Positions 18,266 to 26,836 of a stretch of 64,000 nucleotides of DNA are shown here, one piece after another. Within the stretch, counting starts at the first letter, position 1. Each line of letters starts with the position of its first letter. The notes under the pieces were generated by a model. It did no database searches and had not been told where the DNA came from. It saw nothing but the letters and a program-made list of their open reading frames with translations. Position numbers and translations under genes: made by a program. Source of the DNA: Alphaproteobacteria bacterium MarineAlpha5_Bin9 (GTDB lineage: Bacteria; Pseudomonadota; Alphaproteobacteria; HIMB59; GCA-002718135); the NCBI GenBank assembly GCA_002937895.1, contig PTKV01000005.1, positions 1-64,000 on the forward strand, read 5' to 3'.

Positions 18266-21244
18266 TCAATACTGATCAAAAAAATTGTTTAATTCATATG
18301 ACAGAAAATCAGAATCTTCAATATTAAATTTTAATGGAGGCTTTATCTTAATAACGTTTTCATATGGACCATCAATACTTAATAATATTCCTCTGTTTCT
18401 CATATAATTAATTAATTTATTCGCTAATTTTTTATTTGGTACATGATCCTTGTTTTTAATTAAATCTATTCCAATAAACATCCCTCTTCCCCTAACTTCT
18501 GAAATTAAACTTGAATATTTATTTTGAATTTTTTTTAATGATTTTAATAAATGATTACCAACTATATAAGCTTTTTGTTGTAATTTTTCTTTTTCAATAA
18601 CTTCTAAAACTGTATTTCCAATAGCACAAGAAACTGGATTACCACCAAATGAATTAAAATATTCCATGCCATTATCAAAAGCAGAAGCAATTTTTTTTGT
18701 TGTAATAACTGCTGCCATTGGATGTCCATTGCCCATTGGCTTTCCTAAAGTAACAATATCTGGAATAACACTCTCATCTTGAAATGCCCAAAAGTTTTTG
18801 CCCACTCTTCCAAAACCAGTTTGAATTTCATCAGCAATGCATAATGAATTTATTTGTCTTATTTTGCTAAATATTTTTTTTAAATAATTTTTTGGTAAAA
18901 TAATTTGCCCACCACAACCAAGAATAGATTCAGTAAAAAAACATGCTATCTTTCTATTGTTTTTTATTTTATCAATTTTATCTAATGCATCTTTAATATA
19001 TTTATTAGTCCAATTTACATCTTTGTACTTCCATTTTCCTCTTATTGGATCTGGCATATCTAAAACATGAACATGATCTTTTTTACCCAATCCACCTTTA
19101 CCATTAAATTTATATGGACTTATGTCTATTAATGAATTTGTATGACCATGATAAGCATTATCAATAACTATAACATCTTTTGCATTAGTATAAGCTTTAG
19201 CAATTCTATAAGCCAAATCATTTGCTTCAGATCCTGTGCAAACAAAAAAAACTTTATTTAATTTTGAGGGAAATTTATTTAATAAATTTTCACTATATGT
19301 ATTAATAATTTCATATAGATATCTTGTATTAGTATTCATTTTTTTGTTTTGTTCAATTATAGATTCTTGTATTTTAGGATGAGAGTGACCTATGTGTGAA
19401 ATATTATTAACACAATCAAGATATTTTTTTCCATAATGATCAAAAAAATATTGATCTTTTGATTCTAAAAAATGTAAGGGATTTTTATAGGCTATTGAAT
19501 AATTATTGGGAATATATTTTTTTCTTTTTTTTAAAATTTCTTGAAGTTTTGATTTTCTGTGAAAAAAAGTTGTTGGTAATTTTAATATTAAATTTGGATC
19601 TGGTGATATAGTTAACCAGATATCTGAGAGAAAATCCTCTCCAACCCCAGGGAAATTTTTATTGTTTCCCATTAGATCTAAAATAATTTGAAAATGCAAA
19701 TGAGGTAGCCAATTTCCATTTTCTTTATATGATCCTATTTTACCAATTAATTGACCAGATTTAATTCTTTGACCAATTTTAAAATTTTTAAGCATTTTTT
19801 TTGATAAATGACCATAAAGTGTATAAAATTTAATGTTATTTTCGAAATGTTCCAATACCAAAGTGGGACCATAATCATATTTAATATTATTATTTTCTAA
19901 TATTACAATTTTTCCATTCATTGGAGCGTAAATTGGTATTCCTTTTTTAATGAAGATATCAATACCCAAATGAATATTTCTTCTTTTTTTATTATCCAAT
20001 AAAGATATAAAATTTTTACCATTATAAACATTTCTAATTTCACTATACAAACCAATAGCTATTTTAGAATTTTCTTTAAATAATTTTTTATCAAAATTAT
20101 TATTAATAGAATATTTTCTAGAATTTAAATATATAATTGATTTGTTTACACTTGTAAGATCAAAATTAAAAATACTCGAAAAATTTTTATATTTTAAGAA
20201 ATTAATAATCTTATTATGATTTATTATAATTGGATATTTGCATATATCTCTAATGATATAAATTAAAAAATTAGGTTTAATTTTTGATAATTTTTCAAGA
20301 AGTTGCCAAGCATGTTCTTCACTTATACTTAAATATTTATTATTGGGATATTTTAATGATTGTTTTTTTGCCATTACAACAGTGATTAGTAATCTTGATT
20401 TACAAAGGGACATTAAAGAATAAATTTCTCGATCGCTAATTGGAAAAACTTTATGATATGAAGATATAATATTTGATAATGTAGAATATAAATTTTTGTT
20501 ATCCATTAGAGCATAAGAAAGTGAAATTGCAAGATCGTTTATTGTTGGTGCGTATAAAGAGTCACCATAATCAATTAACCCAGTAATTTGATTATTTTTA
20601 ATTACTAAATTATAATTATTTGGATCCGAATGAGTTATAGAGAAGCGTAAATATTTTAAATTAGATTTTACATAAAGTTGATATTCATTAATTACATTTT
20701 GAATTATATTTTTTTTATTACCATAAAATAATTTTATATGTTTTTTTATCCAGTCAATTTTCGATGGATCCCATTCAAAAACTCTAATAGCTGATTTATG
20801 AATAAATGTTTGTAACTGCAATGAAACATGACCCAAAGAAGATCCTAGTGATTTTTCAATGCTATGATTAATTTTAGATTTGGCATACATATTTCCCTCT
20901 ATAAAAGATAAAATACGGACGTAAAAACTTTTGTTTTTGTATATATATATTTTAATTTTACGATGATAAATCTTTGGAATTATTTTTTTAATATTCTTGT
21001 TTTTTGATAAGTGGTTAATTAATTGATCTTGATATTTTAAGAATTCTAATTTTTCAGCTGAATTAGATATTTTTACTACATATTTATGATTATTATTTGT
21101 TGTAATAAGATAATTCTTATCTCTTTCACTATTTAATTCATTTAATTTTATAGTTTTACAAGATAAGAATGAATAATTGGTTTTTAACCAAAAAATTAAT
21201 TTTTTTTTATTAATTATTGGTGGCTGTTCATCAAAAACTGTCAT
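18266..21244 (-). CDS. Three-domain fusion: APH-type kinase, M23 peptidase fold, class III phospholyase/aminotransferase
   Basis: 992 residues. About 30-300 is an aminoglycoside-phosphotransferase/hydroxylysine-kinase-like domain with catalytic THSDPNNYN (205-212) and metal-binding DYGD (225-228). About 420-540 is an M23/LytM domain with the zinc-ligand pattern HLGID (His425, Asp429), LYGHLS and HLHF (His515/517). About 575-990 is a class III PLP enzyme with [22 protein letters not shown] and Lys835 in TLGKPMGNG, most like ethanolamine-phosphate or phosphohydroxylysine phospho-lyases. A kinase plus phospho-lyase would phosphorylate an amino alcohol and then eliminate phosphate and ammonia; the M23 part is unexplained. 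No signal peptide is seen. It is divergent from psuK by 22 bp. Confidence 0.9.
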   Translation of the reverse strand: MTVFDEQPPIINKKKLIFWLKTNYSFLSCKTIKLNELNSERDKNYLITTNNNHKYVVKISNSAEKLEFLKYQDQLINHLSKNKNIKKIIPKIYHRKIKIYIYKNKSFYVRILSFIEGNMYAKSKINHSIEKSLGSSLGHVSLQLQTFIHKSAIRVFEWDPSKIDWIKKHIKLFYGNKKNIIQNVINEYQLYVKSNLKYLRFSITHSDPNNYNLVIKNNQITGLIDYGDSLYAPTINDLAISLSYALMDNKNLYSTLSNIISSYHKVFPISDREIYSLMSLCKSRLLITVVMAKKQSLKYPNNKYLSISEEHAWQLLEKLSKIKPNFLIYIIRDICKYPIIINHNKIINFLKYKNFSSIFNFDLTSVNKSIIYLNSRKYSINNNFDKKLFKENSKIAIGLYSEIRNVYNGKNFISLLDNKKRRNIHLGIDIFIKKGIPIYAPMNGKIVILENNNIKYDYGPTLVLEHFENNIKFYTLYGHLSKKMLKNFKIGQRIKSGQLIGKIGSYKENGNWLPHLHFQIILDLMGNNKNFPGVGEDFLSDIWLTISPDPNLILKLPTTFFHRKSKLQEILKKRKKYIPNNYSIAYKNPLHFLESKDQYFFDHYGKKYLDCVNNISHIGHSHPKIQESIIEQNKKMNTNTRYLYEIINTYSENLLNKFPSKLNKVFFVCTGSEANDLAYRIAKAYTNAKDVIVIDNAYHGHTNSLIDISPYKFNGKGGLGKKDHVHVLDMPDPIRGKWKYKDVNWTNKYIKDALDKIDKIKNNRKIACFFTESILGCGGQIILPKNYLKKIFSKIRQINSLCIADEIQTGFGRVGKNFWAFQDESVIPDIVTLGKPMGNGHPMAAVITTKKIASAFDNGMEYFNSFGGNPVSCAIGNTVLEVIEKEKLQQKAYIVGNHLLKSLKKIQNKYSSLISEVRGRGMFIGIDLIKNKDHVPNKKLANKLINYMRNRGILLSIDGPYENVIKIKPPLKFNIEDSDFLSYELNNFFDQY

Positions 21245-21266
21245 AAGTTATATTTTATAATTCAAA

Positions 21267-22178
21267 ATGATAAAATCTAAAAATGTTTTTATATGTTTCG
21301 GGGCTGTTCATTATGATTATTTGCTGAAATTAAAAAATAATCTCATAAAACTAAGAACTAATCCGATAAATCAATCAAAAAAAATTGGTGGAGTAGCCTA
21401 CAATATTGCAAAAATATTATCTATTTTTTCAAAAGTAACATTAGCAAGCTTAAAAATCTCCAAAACACTTAAAAAAGAAATTAGTAATGAAAATATAAAA
21501 ATACTAGAACTAAACAAAAAAAATATAGATAGATTCTATATTTCTTTATCAGATAAAAATAATAACTTCCTACTAGGTTTAGCTAATACAATTAATTATG
21601 AAAAAAATAATTCATTTATCAAAAATTTTCCAAAATTAAATCGTAAGATAGTTATATTAGATTTAAACTTTTCAAAATTTTTTATTAAAAAATTAGTTAT
21701 GAATTATTATAAAAAAAACTATATAATAGTATGCGGAACTTCAGTACACAAAGTATACAAAATTAATACCTTATTGAAATATCTAGATTGCATTTTTTTG
21801 AATAAAGGTGAATTATTTAAACTTACAAAAATAGATAATATTAAAAAATCATTAAAAAAAATTATAAAGATAAATAAAAATATTAAGATTATTGTAACTA
21901 ATGGATCTAAAAATGTTTATTTTTTAAATAAAAATGTAATTTTAAAGGGTATGCCTCCTAAAATTAAAATTAAAGATGAAAATGGCGCAGGTGATGCTCT
22001 ATCAGCAATAATGATATTATTATTAAATTTAAAATTTAATATTAATAAAGTTTTAAAATATGGAATAGCTGCTGGATCTCAATATGCAACTGGAAAAAAA
22101 ATAACAAAAAAAACAGATTTGGGAAAGATTCATAGATTATCAAAAAAAATTATTATAAAAAAAGAATATCTCCAATGA
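21267..22178 (+). CDS. psuK: PfkB-family carbohydrate kinase, probable pseudouridine kinase
   Basis: 303-residue ribokinase-fold enzyme with the N-terminal glycine motif GGVAYNIAK near residue 40 and the C-terminal signature DENGAGDALSA, containing the catalytic Asp and anion hole. It overlaps the pseudouridine-5'-phosphate glycosidase gene by 4 nt (ATGA), so the substrate assignment to pseudouridine rests mainly on that partnership. The sequence is divergent and Lys-rich compared with E. coli PsuK. The product would feed PsuG. Confidence 0.82.
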   Translation: MIKSKNVFICFGAVHYDYLLKLKNNLIKLRTNPINQSKKIGGVAYNIAKILSIFSKVTLASLKISKTLKKEISNENIKILELNKKNIDRFYISLSDKNNNFLLGLANTINYEKNNSFIKNFPKLNRKIVILDLNFSKFFIKKLVMNYYKKNYIIVCGTSVHKVYKINTLLKYLDCIFLNKGELFKLTKIDNIKKSLKKIIKINKNIKIIVTNGSKNVYFLNKNVILKGMPPKIKIKDENGAGDALSAIMILLLNLKFNINKVLKYGIAAGSQYATGKKITKKTDLGKIHRLSKKIIIKKEYLQ

Positions 22179-23089
22179 TTAAAGATAAAATATTTATTAA
22201 TGATGAAATAAAAACTGCTATATTTGAAAAAAAACCGATAGTTGCGCTTGAAAGTACTCTAATTAGTCATGGTTTTCCATATCCACAAAATATTGAAGTT
22301 GCCTTATCTTCAATCAAAGCTGTAAGGAAAGCTGGTGCAATTCCTGCAACTATAGGAATAATGAAGGGGAAAATTAAAATAGGATTATTAAATAAAGATA
22401 TAGAAATTTTTGCAAAGTCAAAAAATGTTAAAAAGGTATCAAATCATAACTTTTTAATTTCATTAAAAAATAATGAAACAGCATCAACAACTGTAGGTAG
22501 TAGTATAATGATTGCATCAATGTTTAAAATTAAATTTTTTTCTACAGGTGGTATTGGCGGAGTTCATAGAAATTTTGAAACAACAGGTGATATTTCTAAT
22601 GACTTAATATCTTTAAGTAAAAATTCTACTTTTGTTATATGTAGTGGGCCTAAATCTATACTTGACATAGATAGAACTTTTGAACTTTTAGAAACATTAG
22701 GAATTCCAAGAATTGGCTATAATACAAAGTTTATGCCTGGTTTTTGGTTTTCAAAAACTAATAAAATTCTTGATTATAATTTTAAAAAAAATAATGAATT
22801 AATTTCATATCTAAAATTACATGATCATATACAGAAAAATAATTCCGTTTTAATTTTTAATCCAGTTCCTAAAAATAAAAGTTTAAAGAAAATTCAAGTT
22901 GAGAATTGGATAAATAAATCTTTAGAAGTTTGTTTAAAAAAAAATATTAGCGGTAAAGAAGTTACTCCTTTTTTAATTAAAGAAATTAATAGATTATCAA
23001 ATAATGCTTCTTTGAAAGCTAATTCATCTTTAATAATTAATAATGCTTATTTAGCTGGTAAATTAGCAAAAAAGTTTTATTCAAATTAA
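22175..23089 (+). CDS. psuG: Pseudouridine-5'-phosphate glycosidase
   Basis: Cleaves the C-C glycosidic bond of pseudouridine 5'-phosphate to uracil and ribose 5-phosphate. The 304-residue protein shows family motifs: VALESTLISHGFPYP, AIPATIGI, TASTTVGSSIMIA (active-site region) and FFSTGGIGGVHR. Translationally coupled to the upstream kinase. It meets the convergent nucleoside hydrolase gene with no intervening base. Confidence 0.95.
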   Translation: MIKDKIFINDEIKTAIFEKKPIVALESTLISHGFPYPQNIEVALSSIKAVRKAGAIPATIGIMKGKIKIGLLNKDIEIFAKSKNVKKVSNHNFLISLKNNETASTTVGSSIMIASMFKIKFFSTGGIGGVHRNFETTGDISNDLISLSKNSTFVICSGPKSILDIDRTFELLETLGIPRIGYNTKFMPGFWFSKTNKILDYNFKKNNELISYLKLHDHIQKNNSVLIFNPVPKNKSLKKIQVENWINKSLEVCLKKNISGKEVTPFLIKEINRLSNNASLKANSSLIINNAYLAGKLAKKFYSN

Positions 23090-24034
23090 TTAATTTAGTT
23101 TTGATAAATTTTTATTTAATAAATCAAAAAATATTTTTGAATTTGCATCATAAATAACATTACAATTTGCTTTATAATTTGTAACACCCAGCCAATCTGT
23201 AACTGTTTTCCCCCTAGTTAATAATGAATTTTCTTCAACTTGAACATTTACATATTTTCCTTTGAATATTGATTTATCAATTAAATAACCTATGACACAT
23301 GGATCGTGCAAAGGTGACTCATTTGTTTTGTATAATTTTCTATGAAATCGAGAGTAGAATTCCATTAATTTTGCAAAAAATATTGAAGCTTTATTATTAT
23401 TTGATTTAATTTTTTCAATTATATTATCATTCACATTTACTTTATGAGTTACATCTAAACCAATCATTGTTATAGGGACTCCTGAATTTAAAACTATATT
23501 TGCGGCATGAGGATCAACATATATATTAAATTCAGCAGATGGAGTAATATTACCCAAACACATAGCTGCTCCCCCCATAAAAACAATTTCCTTTATTTTA
23601 TTAATTATTGAAGGATCTTTTTTTAAACTTAATGCAATATTTGTAAGTGGCCCTGTTGGACATAAATAAATCTTATCATTAGATTGATGACAAGTATTAA
23701 TAATAAAATCTACAGCATTAAGATCTTGAACTTTATAAGAAGAATCAACTAATATCTCTTCACCTTCAATATCTAATCCGCTTTTTCCATGAACATGTTC
23801 AGCGGTTACTAATTCATGATGAATAGGTTTATCTGAACCTGCATATACATTAATATCTGTTCTATTTATTAGAGAACATACTTTTAATGCATTTAATTTA
23901 GTATTTTCTAATGTTGCATTGCCAGCCACACAAGTTATTCCTAAAATTTCTAAATTTTCATTAGCTGCGGCAAGCATTATTGCAACAGCATCATCATGAC
24001 CTGGATCACAATCAATAATTATTTTCTTTTTCAA
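23090..24034 (-). CDS. Nucleoside hydrolase (IunH family)
   Basis: 314-residue ribonucleoside hydrolase that splits nucleosides into base and ribose. Calcium-binding aspartates are in the N-terminal IIDCDPGHDDAVAIMLA motif, a third metal ligand region is VTMIGLDVTHK, and the active-site His/Asp lies in ESPLHDPCVIGY. Specificity (pyrimidine, purine or broad) cannot be fixed. It overlaps the dioxygenase gene by 4 nt and lies beside psuKG, consistent with a nucleoside-salvage locus. Confidence 0.94.
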   Translation of the reverse strand: MKKKIIIDCDPGHDDAVAIMLAAANENLEILGITCVAGNATLENTKLNALKVCSLINRTDINVYAGSDKPIHHELVTAEHVHGKSGLDIEGEEILVDSSYKVQDLNAVDFIINTCHQSNDKIYLCPTGPLTNIALSLKKDPSIINKIKEIVFMGGAAMCLGNITPSAEFNIYVDPHAANIVLNSGVPITMIGLDVTHKVNVNDNIIEKIKSNNNKASIFFAKLMEFYSRFHRKLYKTNESPLHDPCVIGYLIDKSIFKGKYVNVQVEENSLLTRGKTVTDWLGVTNYKANCNVIYDANSKIFFDLLNKNLSKLN

Positions 24035-24906
24035 TTAATGAATCCTTTAAAAGGAAAATTTGCTGGTCTTTGTAGCCAATTAAAACTAGGATAAGTATAT
24101 TCTCCGTTAATTACATGCATAGTATATGCATGTCTAGATTTAAGGCTTTTATTATGAGTAGAATAATGTGGCAATCTTCCATGGAGTAATATTAGTGTTC
24201 CTTTATCAACTTCTAATGGGGTAGTTAATTCTTTAAAAGGAGTTTTATCTATAGTCTCCATTTCTAATATATTATTCTTTCTTTTAAATAATTTTCTTAA
24301 TGGCTCCTTATGCCCCCCTCTATCTGCCCACATACATCCATTTTCAATATTTGCATCTTCTATAGCAATCCAAAAACCAACTACAGAGTCTGGAATAGTA
24401 TATAAGAATGTAGAGTCTTGATGACAAATGACTTCTCCTCCAATCCTTGGCTGCTTAAAAATATACATTGACTGAACTAACAAAGGATTATTAATCTTAA
24501 TGCCTTTAGCAATATCATCTAATTCTTTTTTATGAGAAAAATTAATAAATATTGGATCTAAATCATGCATTGCATGACCAATTTTATTTATCAAAAATTC
24601 AATATCATTAGTTAGCTCACCATTTTCTTTAAAGGAATTTTCTTCAAAAAAGAATCTTATTTTATCTCCTGATTCTAAAAAATAATCGTCTTTTACTTTA
24701 TTTTGTTTATTTGTATTAAAAACTGATTGATGATTCTGATAATCAAAGTTTTTTACAAGATAATTAGCTTGATTTTTTAAAGTTTCACATTCTAAATCTG
24801 AATAAAAATTATTTATAATTAAGAACCCATCATTTTCCCATGATCTTAGCATAGAATCATTAAAAGGTAAGTCAGACTTATTATAATGCAATATACCCAT
24901 TATCAA
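24031..24906 (-). CDS. Phytanoyl-CoA dioxygenase (PhyH) family protein
   Basis: 291-residue Fe(II)/2-oxoglutarate oxygenase. The 2-His-1-carboxylate triad is visible: HQD in VICHQDSTFLY and the distal His in RLPHYSTHN, with Arg in SRHAYTMHV to bind 2-oxoglutarate. The opening SWENDGFLIINNFY is typical. The substrate is unknown; eukaryotic relatives act on phytanoyl-CoA but bacterial homologues are varied. It overlaps both neighbours by 4 nt (ATGA), so it is part of a three-gene leftward unit with the nucleoside hydrolase. Confidence 0.88.
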   Translation of the reverse strand: MIMGILHYNKSDLPFNDSMLRSWENDGFLIINNFYSDLECETLKNQANYLVKNFDYQNHQSVFNTNKQNKVKDDYFLESGDKIRFFFEENSFKENGELTNDIEFLINKIGHAMHDLDPIFINFSHKKELDDIAKGIKINNPLLVQSMYIFKQPRIGGEVICHQDSTFLYTIPDSVVGFWIAIEDANIENGCMWADRGGHKEPLRKLFKRKNNILEMETIDKTPFKELTTPLEVDKGTLILLHGRLPHYSTHNKSLKSRHAYTMHVINGEYTYPSFNWLQRPANFPFKGFIN

Positions 24907-25124
24907 ATACCTATAAATTTTGTAATAAAAGGAAGGAGCATTTTTAATATATTAAAAATTTGAGGTAAAATAAATTTACCTGATGTAGCTAAAAAAAATA
25001 ATAAACCGAGTATGATAATGAGAATAATTATATTTCTATATAATTTAGCATTTTTTTTATTTCTAGATCTTAAAATAAAAAAAATAATTAAGAGAATAAA
25101 TAGAACTATTAATAATCTAATCAT
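24903..25124 (-). CDS. Small membrane protein resembling the N terminus of alphaproteobacterial membrane DnaJ
   Basis: 73 residues with a first transmembrane helix (about 2-18), a short basic linker (RSRNKKNAKLYRN) and a second hydrophobic region (about 30-46), ending FITKFIGI. The layout matches the membrane-anchor portion of TIM14/DjlA-like DnaJ proteins of alphaproteobacteria, but no J domain (HPD) follows: a stop comes first and the next gene begins 4 nt inside it. It could be a reduced homologue or an unrelated small protein. The assignment is an inference from layout only. Confidence 0.6.
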   Translation of the reverse strand: MIRLLIVLFILLIIFFILRSRNKKNAKLYRNIIILIIILGLLFFLATSGKFILPQIFNILKMLLPFITKFIGI

Positions 25125-25494
25125 AAATTTATATTTATATTAGTAATATAGTTAAAATATAAGGATATATAAAATAAGAATTAAATATAATTATAATATG
25201 AAATTAAATGTTAGTTTTTAAGGAAAAAAACATGAATATTTAAAAAAAATGCATTTTTTCGCTATTTCTCTGATTTTTTTTCATTTTAATTTAATAACTT
25301 TTTATTAAGAAATATGAGAAAAATAATAACAAATTTCCTTAAAATACAAAGGTTTATTTATAAAAAGCTCAATTATTTCGATTCCGATAAATAAATAGCT
25401 ATAAAATAAAAATAATTGTCTATTATTTCAATAACTTAGCAATATATATCATTTTTTAATTACTAAATCCTTTTCTAGAATATAGATATCTGGC

Positions 25495-25515
25495 CACTTA
25501 AGGTGAGCTTAAGTG
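25495..25515 (+). promoter_or_regulatory. Perfect 8-bp inverted repeat in the leader of the tandem small genes
   Basis: CACTTAAG and CTTAAGTG flank a 5-nt spacer GTGAG, ending 27 nt before the first ATG. It could be a mRNA leader hairpin that stabilises the transcript or modulates initiation, or a dimeric-protein operator. No U-tract follows, so it is not a terminator. Confidence 0.6.
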
Positions 25516-25532
25516 ACGTGATGAATTAAATT

Positions 25533-25537
25533 AGGAG
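25533..25537 (+). promoter_or_regulatory. Shine-Dalgarno site AGGAG of the first small gene
   Basis: AGGAG sits 5 nt before the ATG at 25543, near-ideal spacing and clearly stronger than the ribosome-binding sites of most neighbours. It fixes the start. Confidence 0.75.
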
Positions 25538-25542
25538 AAAAT

Positions 25543-25770
25543 ATGTGGGTTGACACTATTAAAGGCTGGCTAAAGGACATAGCAGAAGTTGGTCTTCTGA
25601 TTATTGCTGCAGCTGTTGTTCTCGAAGTTATTTTCGGATCACCTGTTCCTTTTATAGGATATGGGATTACTGACAACATCACGGCGCTAACGCGTGAATT
25701 GGGCAGTCAAGGTATCGTTGGTATAATAGCTATAGGTATCATTGTTTGGCTTTATTTACGCAGATCTTAA
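25543..25770 (+). CDS. Small two-helix membrane protein, first tandem paralogue
   Basis: 75 residues, family not recognised. An amphipathic N terminus (MWVDTIKGWLKDIAE) leads to a hydrophobic segment at about 16-31, a FGSPVPFIG turn, a polar helix with DNITAL, a second hydrophobic segment at about 57-72 and a basic end (RRS). There is no export signal or catalytic motif. GC is about 41% by hand count (93 of 228), far above the flanking genes, with ACG, GCG and CGT codons rare around it. About 30 positions are identical to the next gene 16 nt downstream. High expression or foreign origin could explain the composition. Confidence 0.85.
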   Translation: MWVDTIKGWLKDIAEVGLLIIAAAVVLEVIFGSPVPFIGYGITDNITALTRELGSQGIVGIIAIGIIVWLYLRRS

Positions 25771-25771
25771 A

Positions 25772-25777
25772 AAGGAG
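25772..25777 (+). promoter_or_regulatory. Shine-Dalgarno site AAGGAG of the second small gene
   Basis: AAGGAG begins one base after the first gene's stop codon and lies 9 nt before the ATG at 25787 (12 before the adjacent second ATG), favouring the first. Confidence 0.7.
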
Positions 25778-25786
25778 TAATGCGAA

Positions 25787-26005
25787 ATGATGAATACTAT
25801 TCAAGATTTCATTAAAGGCGTTATGGGATTAGCTATGGCTGTTATCCCTTTAAGCGTTGTACTTGGCGTAATATTTGGTCCAGCTGTACCTTTCATCGGG
25901 TTTGATGTAATTGATAATATTTCTGCATTAGTATCAGATTTAGGTGGAAGTGGCCTAGTTGGAGTTATTACTGTTGGTATACTATGGGCTCTATTTAGAC
26001 GATAA
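25787..26005 (+). CDS. Small two-helix membrane protein, second tandem paralogue
   Basis: 72 residues, same plan as the upstream protein: amphipathic start (NTIQDFIKG), hydrophobic segment about 13-30, FGPAVPFIG turn, DNISAL helix, second hydrophobic segment about 57-70 and terminal RR. The shared core VIFGxxVPFIG, DNIxAL and LGxxGxVGxI suggests a duplicated pair that may assemble together. GC is about 37% by hand count. Two adjacent ATGs are possible starts. An intrinsic terminator follows 28 bp later. Confidence 0.85.
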   Translation: MMNTIQDFIKGVMGLAMAVIPLSVVLGVIFGPAVPFIGFDVIDNISALVSDLGGSGLVGVITVGILWALFRR

Positions 26006-26033
26006 TATACTTACAATAAAATTTCTTATACTT

Positions 26034-26066
26034 AAGCCCTCTTTTTAAACAGAGGGCTTTTTTTTT
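26034..26066 (+). terminator. Rho-independent terminator of the small-gene operon
   Basis: An 8-bp stem (AAGCCCTC / GAGGGCTT) with a 10-nt loop is followed by nine T residues (26058-26066). It is the clearest intrinsic terminator in the window, and its T-tract ends at the base before the mazG ATG. Confidence 0.92.
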
Positions 26067-26834
26067 ATGAAATCAAAAAATCATTCAAAAATAGATTATT
26101 TATTAAAAATAATGAAGAGGTTAAGAGATCCTGTAAAAGGATGTCCATGGGATAAAAAACAAACTTTAGAATCAATTATTCCCCATACAATTGAAGAAGT
26201 ATATGAAGTATCTGAACAAATACACAATAAAGATTATGTAAAATTAAAAGAAGAATTAGGAGATTTACTCTTTCAAGTAATTTATTTATCTCAAATTGCA
26301 AAAGAAAGGAATAAATTTAATTTTAATCATATAGTTTCATCAGTAACTAATAAAATGATTAAACGACATCCTCATGTGTTTAAGAATAAAAAATTTAAAA
26401 ATTCAGATGAGTTTAGAATTTTCTGGGAAAAAAGTAAAAATCATAAGTCAAATGGTTTACTAGATTCAATACCCAGTAATTTTCCAGCCATTATCAAAGC
26501 TTTCAAAATACAAAAAAAAGTTGCAAATGTTGGATTTGATTATAAAAATAAATTAGAAACTATAGATAAAGTTATTGAAGAAGCTAAAGAATTAAAATTA
26601 GAAATTAAGAAAAAAAACTATAAAAAAATAAATGAAGAATTAGGTGATTTAATTTTTGCATCCTTAGATGTTGCAAGAAAATTAAATGTTCACCCAGAAA
26701 ATATATTAGCGAAAGCTAATAATAAATTTATTAGTAGATGGAGAAAAGTTGAAAAAATAATTAATCAGAATAATCAAAACATTAAAAATTTATCTACAAA
26801 AGATTTAAATAATCTCTGGAAAAGAATAAAATAA
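26067..26834 (+). CDS. mazG: Nucleoside triphosphate pyrophosphohydrolase MazG
   Basis: Hydrolyses nucleoside triphosphates to monophosphates and pyrophosphate, a house-cleaning and alarmone-modulating activity. The 255-residue protein has two MazG repeats: RDPVKGCPWDKKQT with EEVYEVSEQ ... EELGDLLFQ, then EEAKELKLE ... EELGDLIFA. The ATG immediately follows the terminator T-tract, so expression requires readthrough or a promoter inside the preceding gene. A later start (the ATG at about 26112) would cut into the conserved start of the domain, so the first ATG is kept. Confidence 0.94.
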   Translation: MKSKNHSKIDYLLKIMKRLRDPVKGCPWDKKQTLESIIPHTIEEVYEVSEQIHNKDYVKLKEELGDLLFQVIYLSQIAKERNKFNFNHIVSSVTNKMIKRHPHVFKNKKFKNSDEFRIFWEKSKNHKSNGLLDSIPSNFPAIIKAFKIQKKVANVGFDYKNKLETIDKVIEEAKELKLEIKKKNYKKINEELGDLIFASLDVARKLNVHPENILAKANNKFISRWRKVEKIINQNNQNIKNLSTKDLNNLWKRIK

Positions 26835-26836
26835 TT

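Larger units (their letters stand above)
25125..25542. other. 418-bp non-coding region upstream of the tandem small genes
   Basis: The only gap over 300 bp in the window. No open frame of useful length was seen on either strand. It holds several inverted repeats: a 9-bp one (TTTATTTAT at 25353-25361 with ATAAATAAA at 25387-25395), an AT-only 7-bp one at 25410-25428, and a convincing 8-bp hairpin at 25495-25515. It probably carries the promoter of the small genes and possibly a small RNA. No known riboswitch was recognised. Confidence 0.6.

Noticed and set aside
25353-25395. 9-bp inverted repeat with a 25-nt spacer as a structured RNA
   Set aside because: The arms are only A and T, so pairing would be weak and such repeats are expected by chance here. 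Kept only as a note in the gap description.
25543-26005. Two-peptide bacteriocin interpretation of the tandem small genes
   Set aside because: No double-glycine leader, no immunity or export genes, and the two proteins are paralogues rather than complementary peptides. It remains only a distant possibility.
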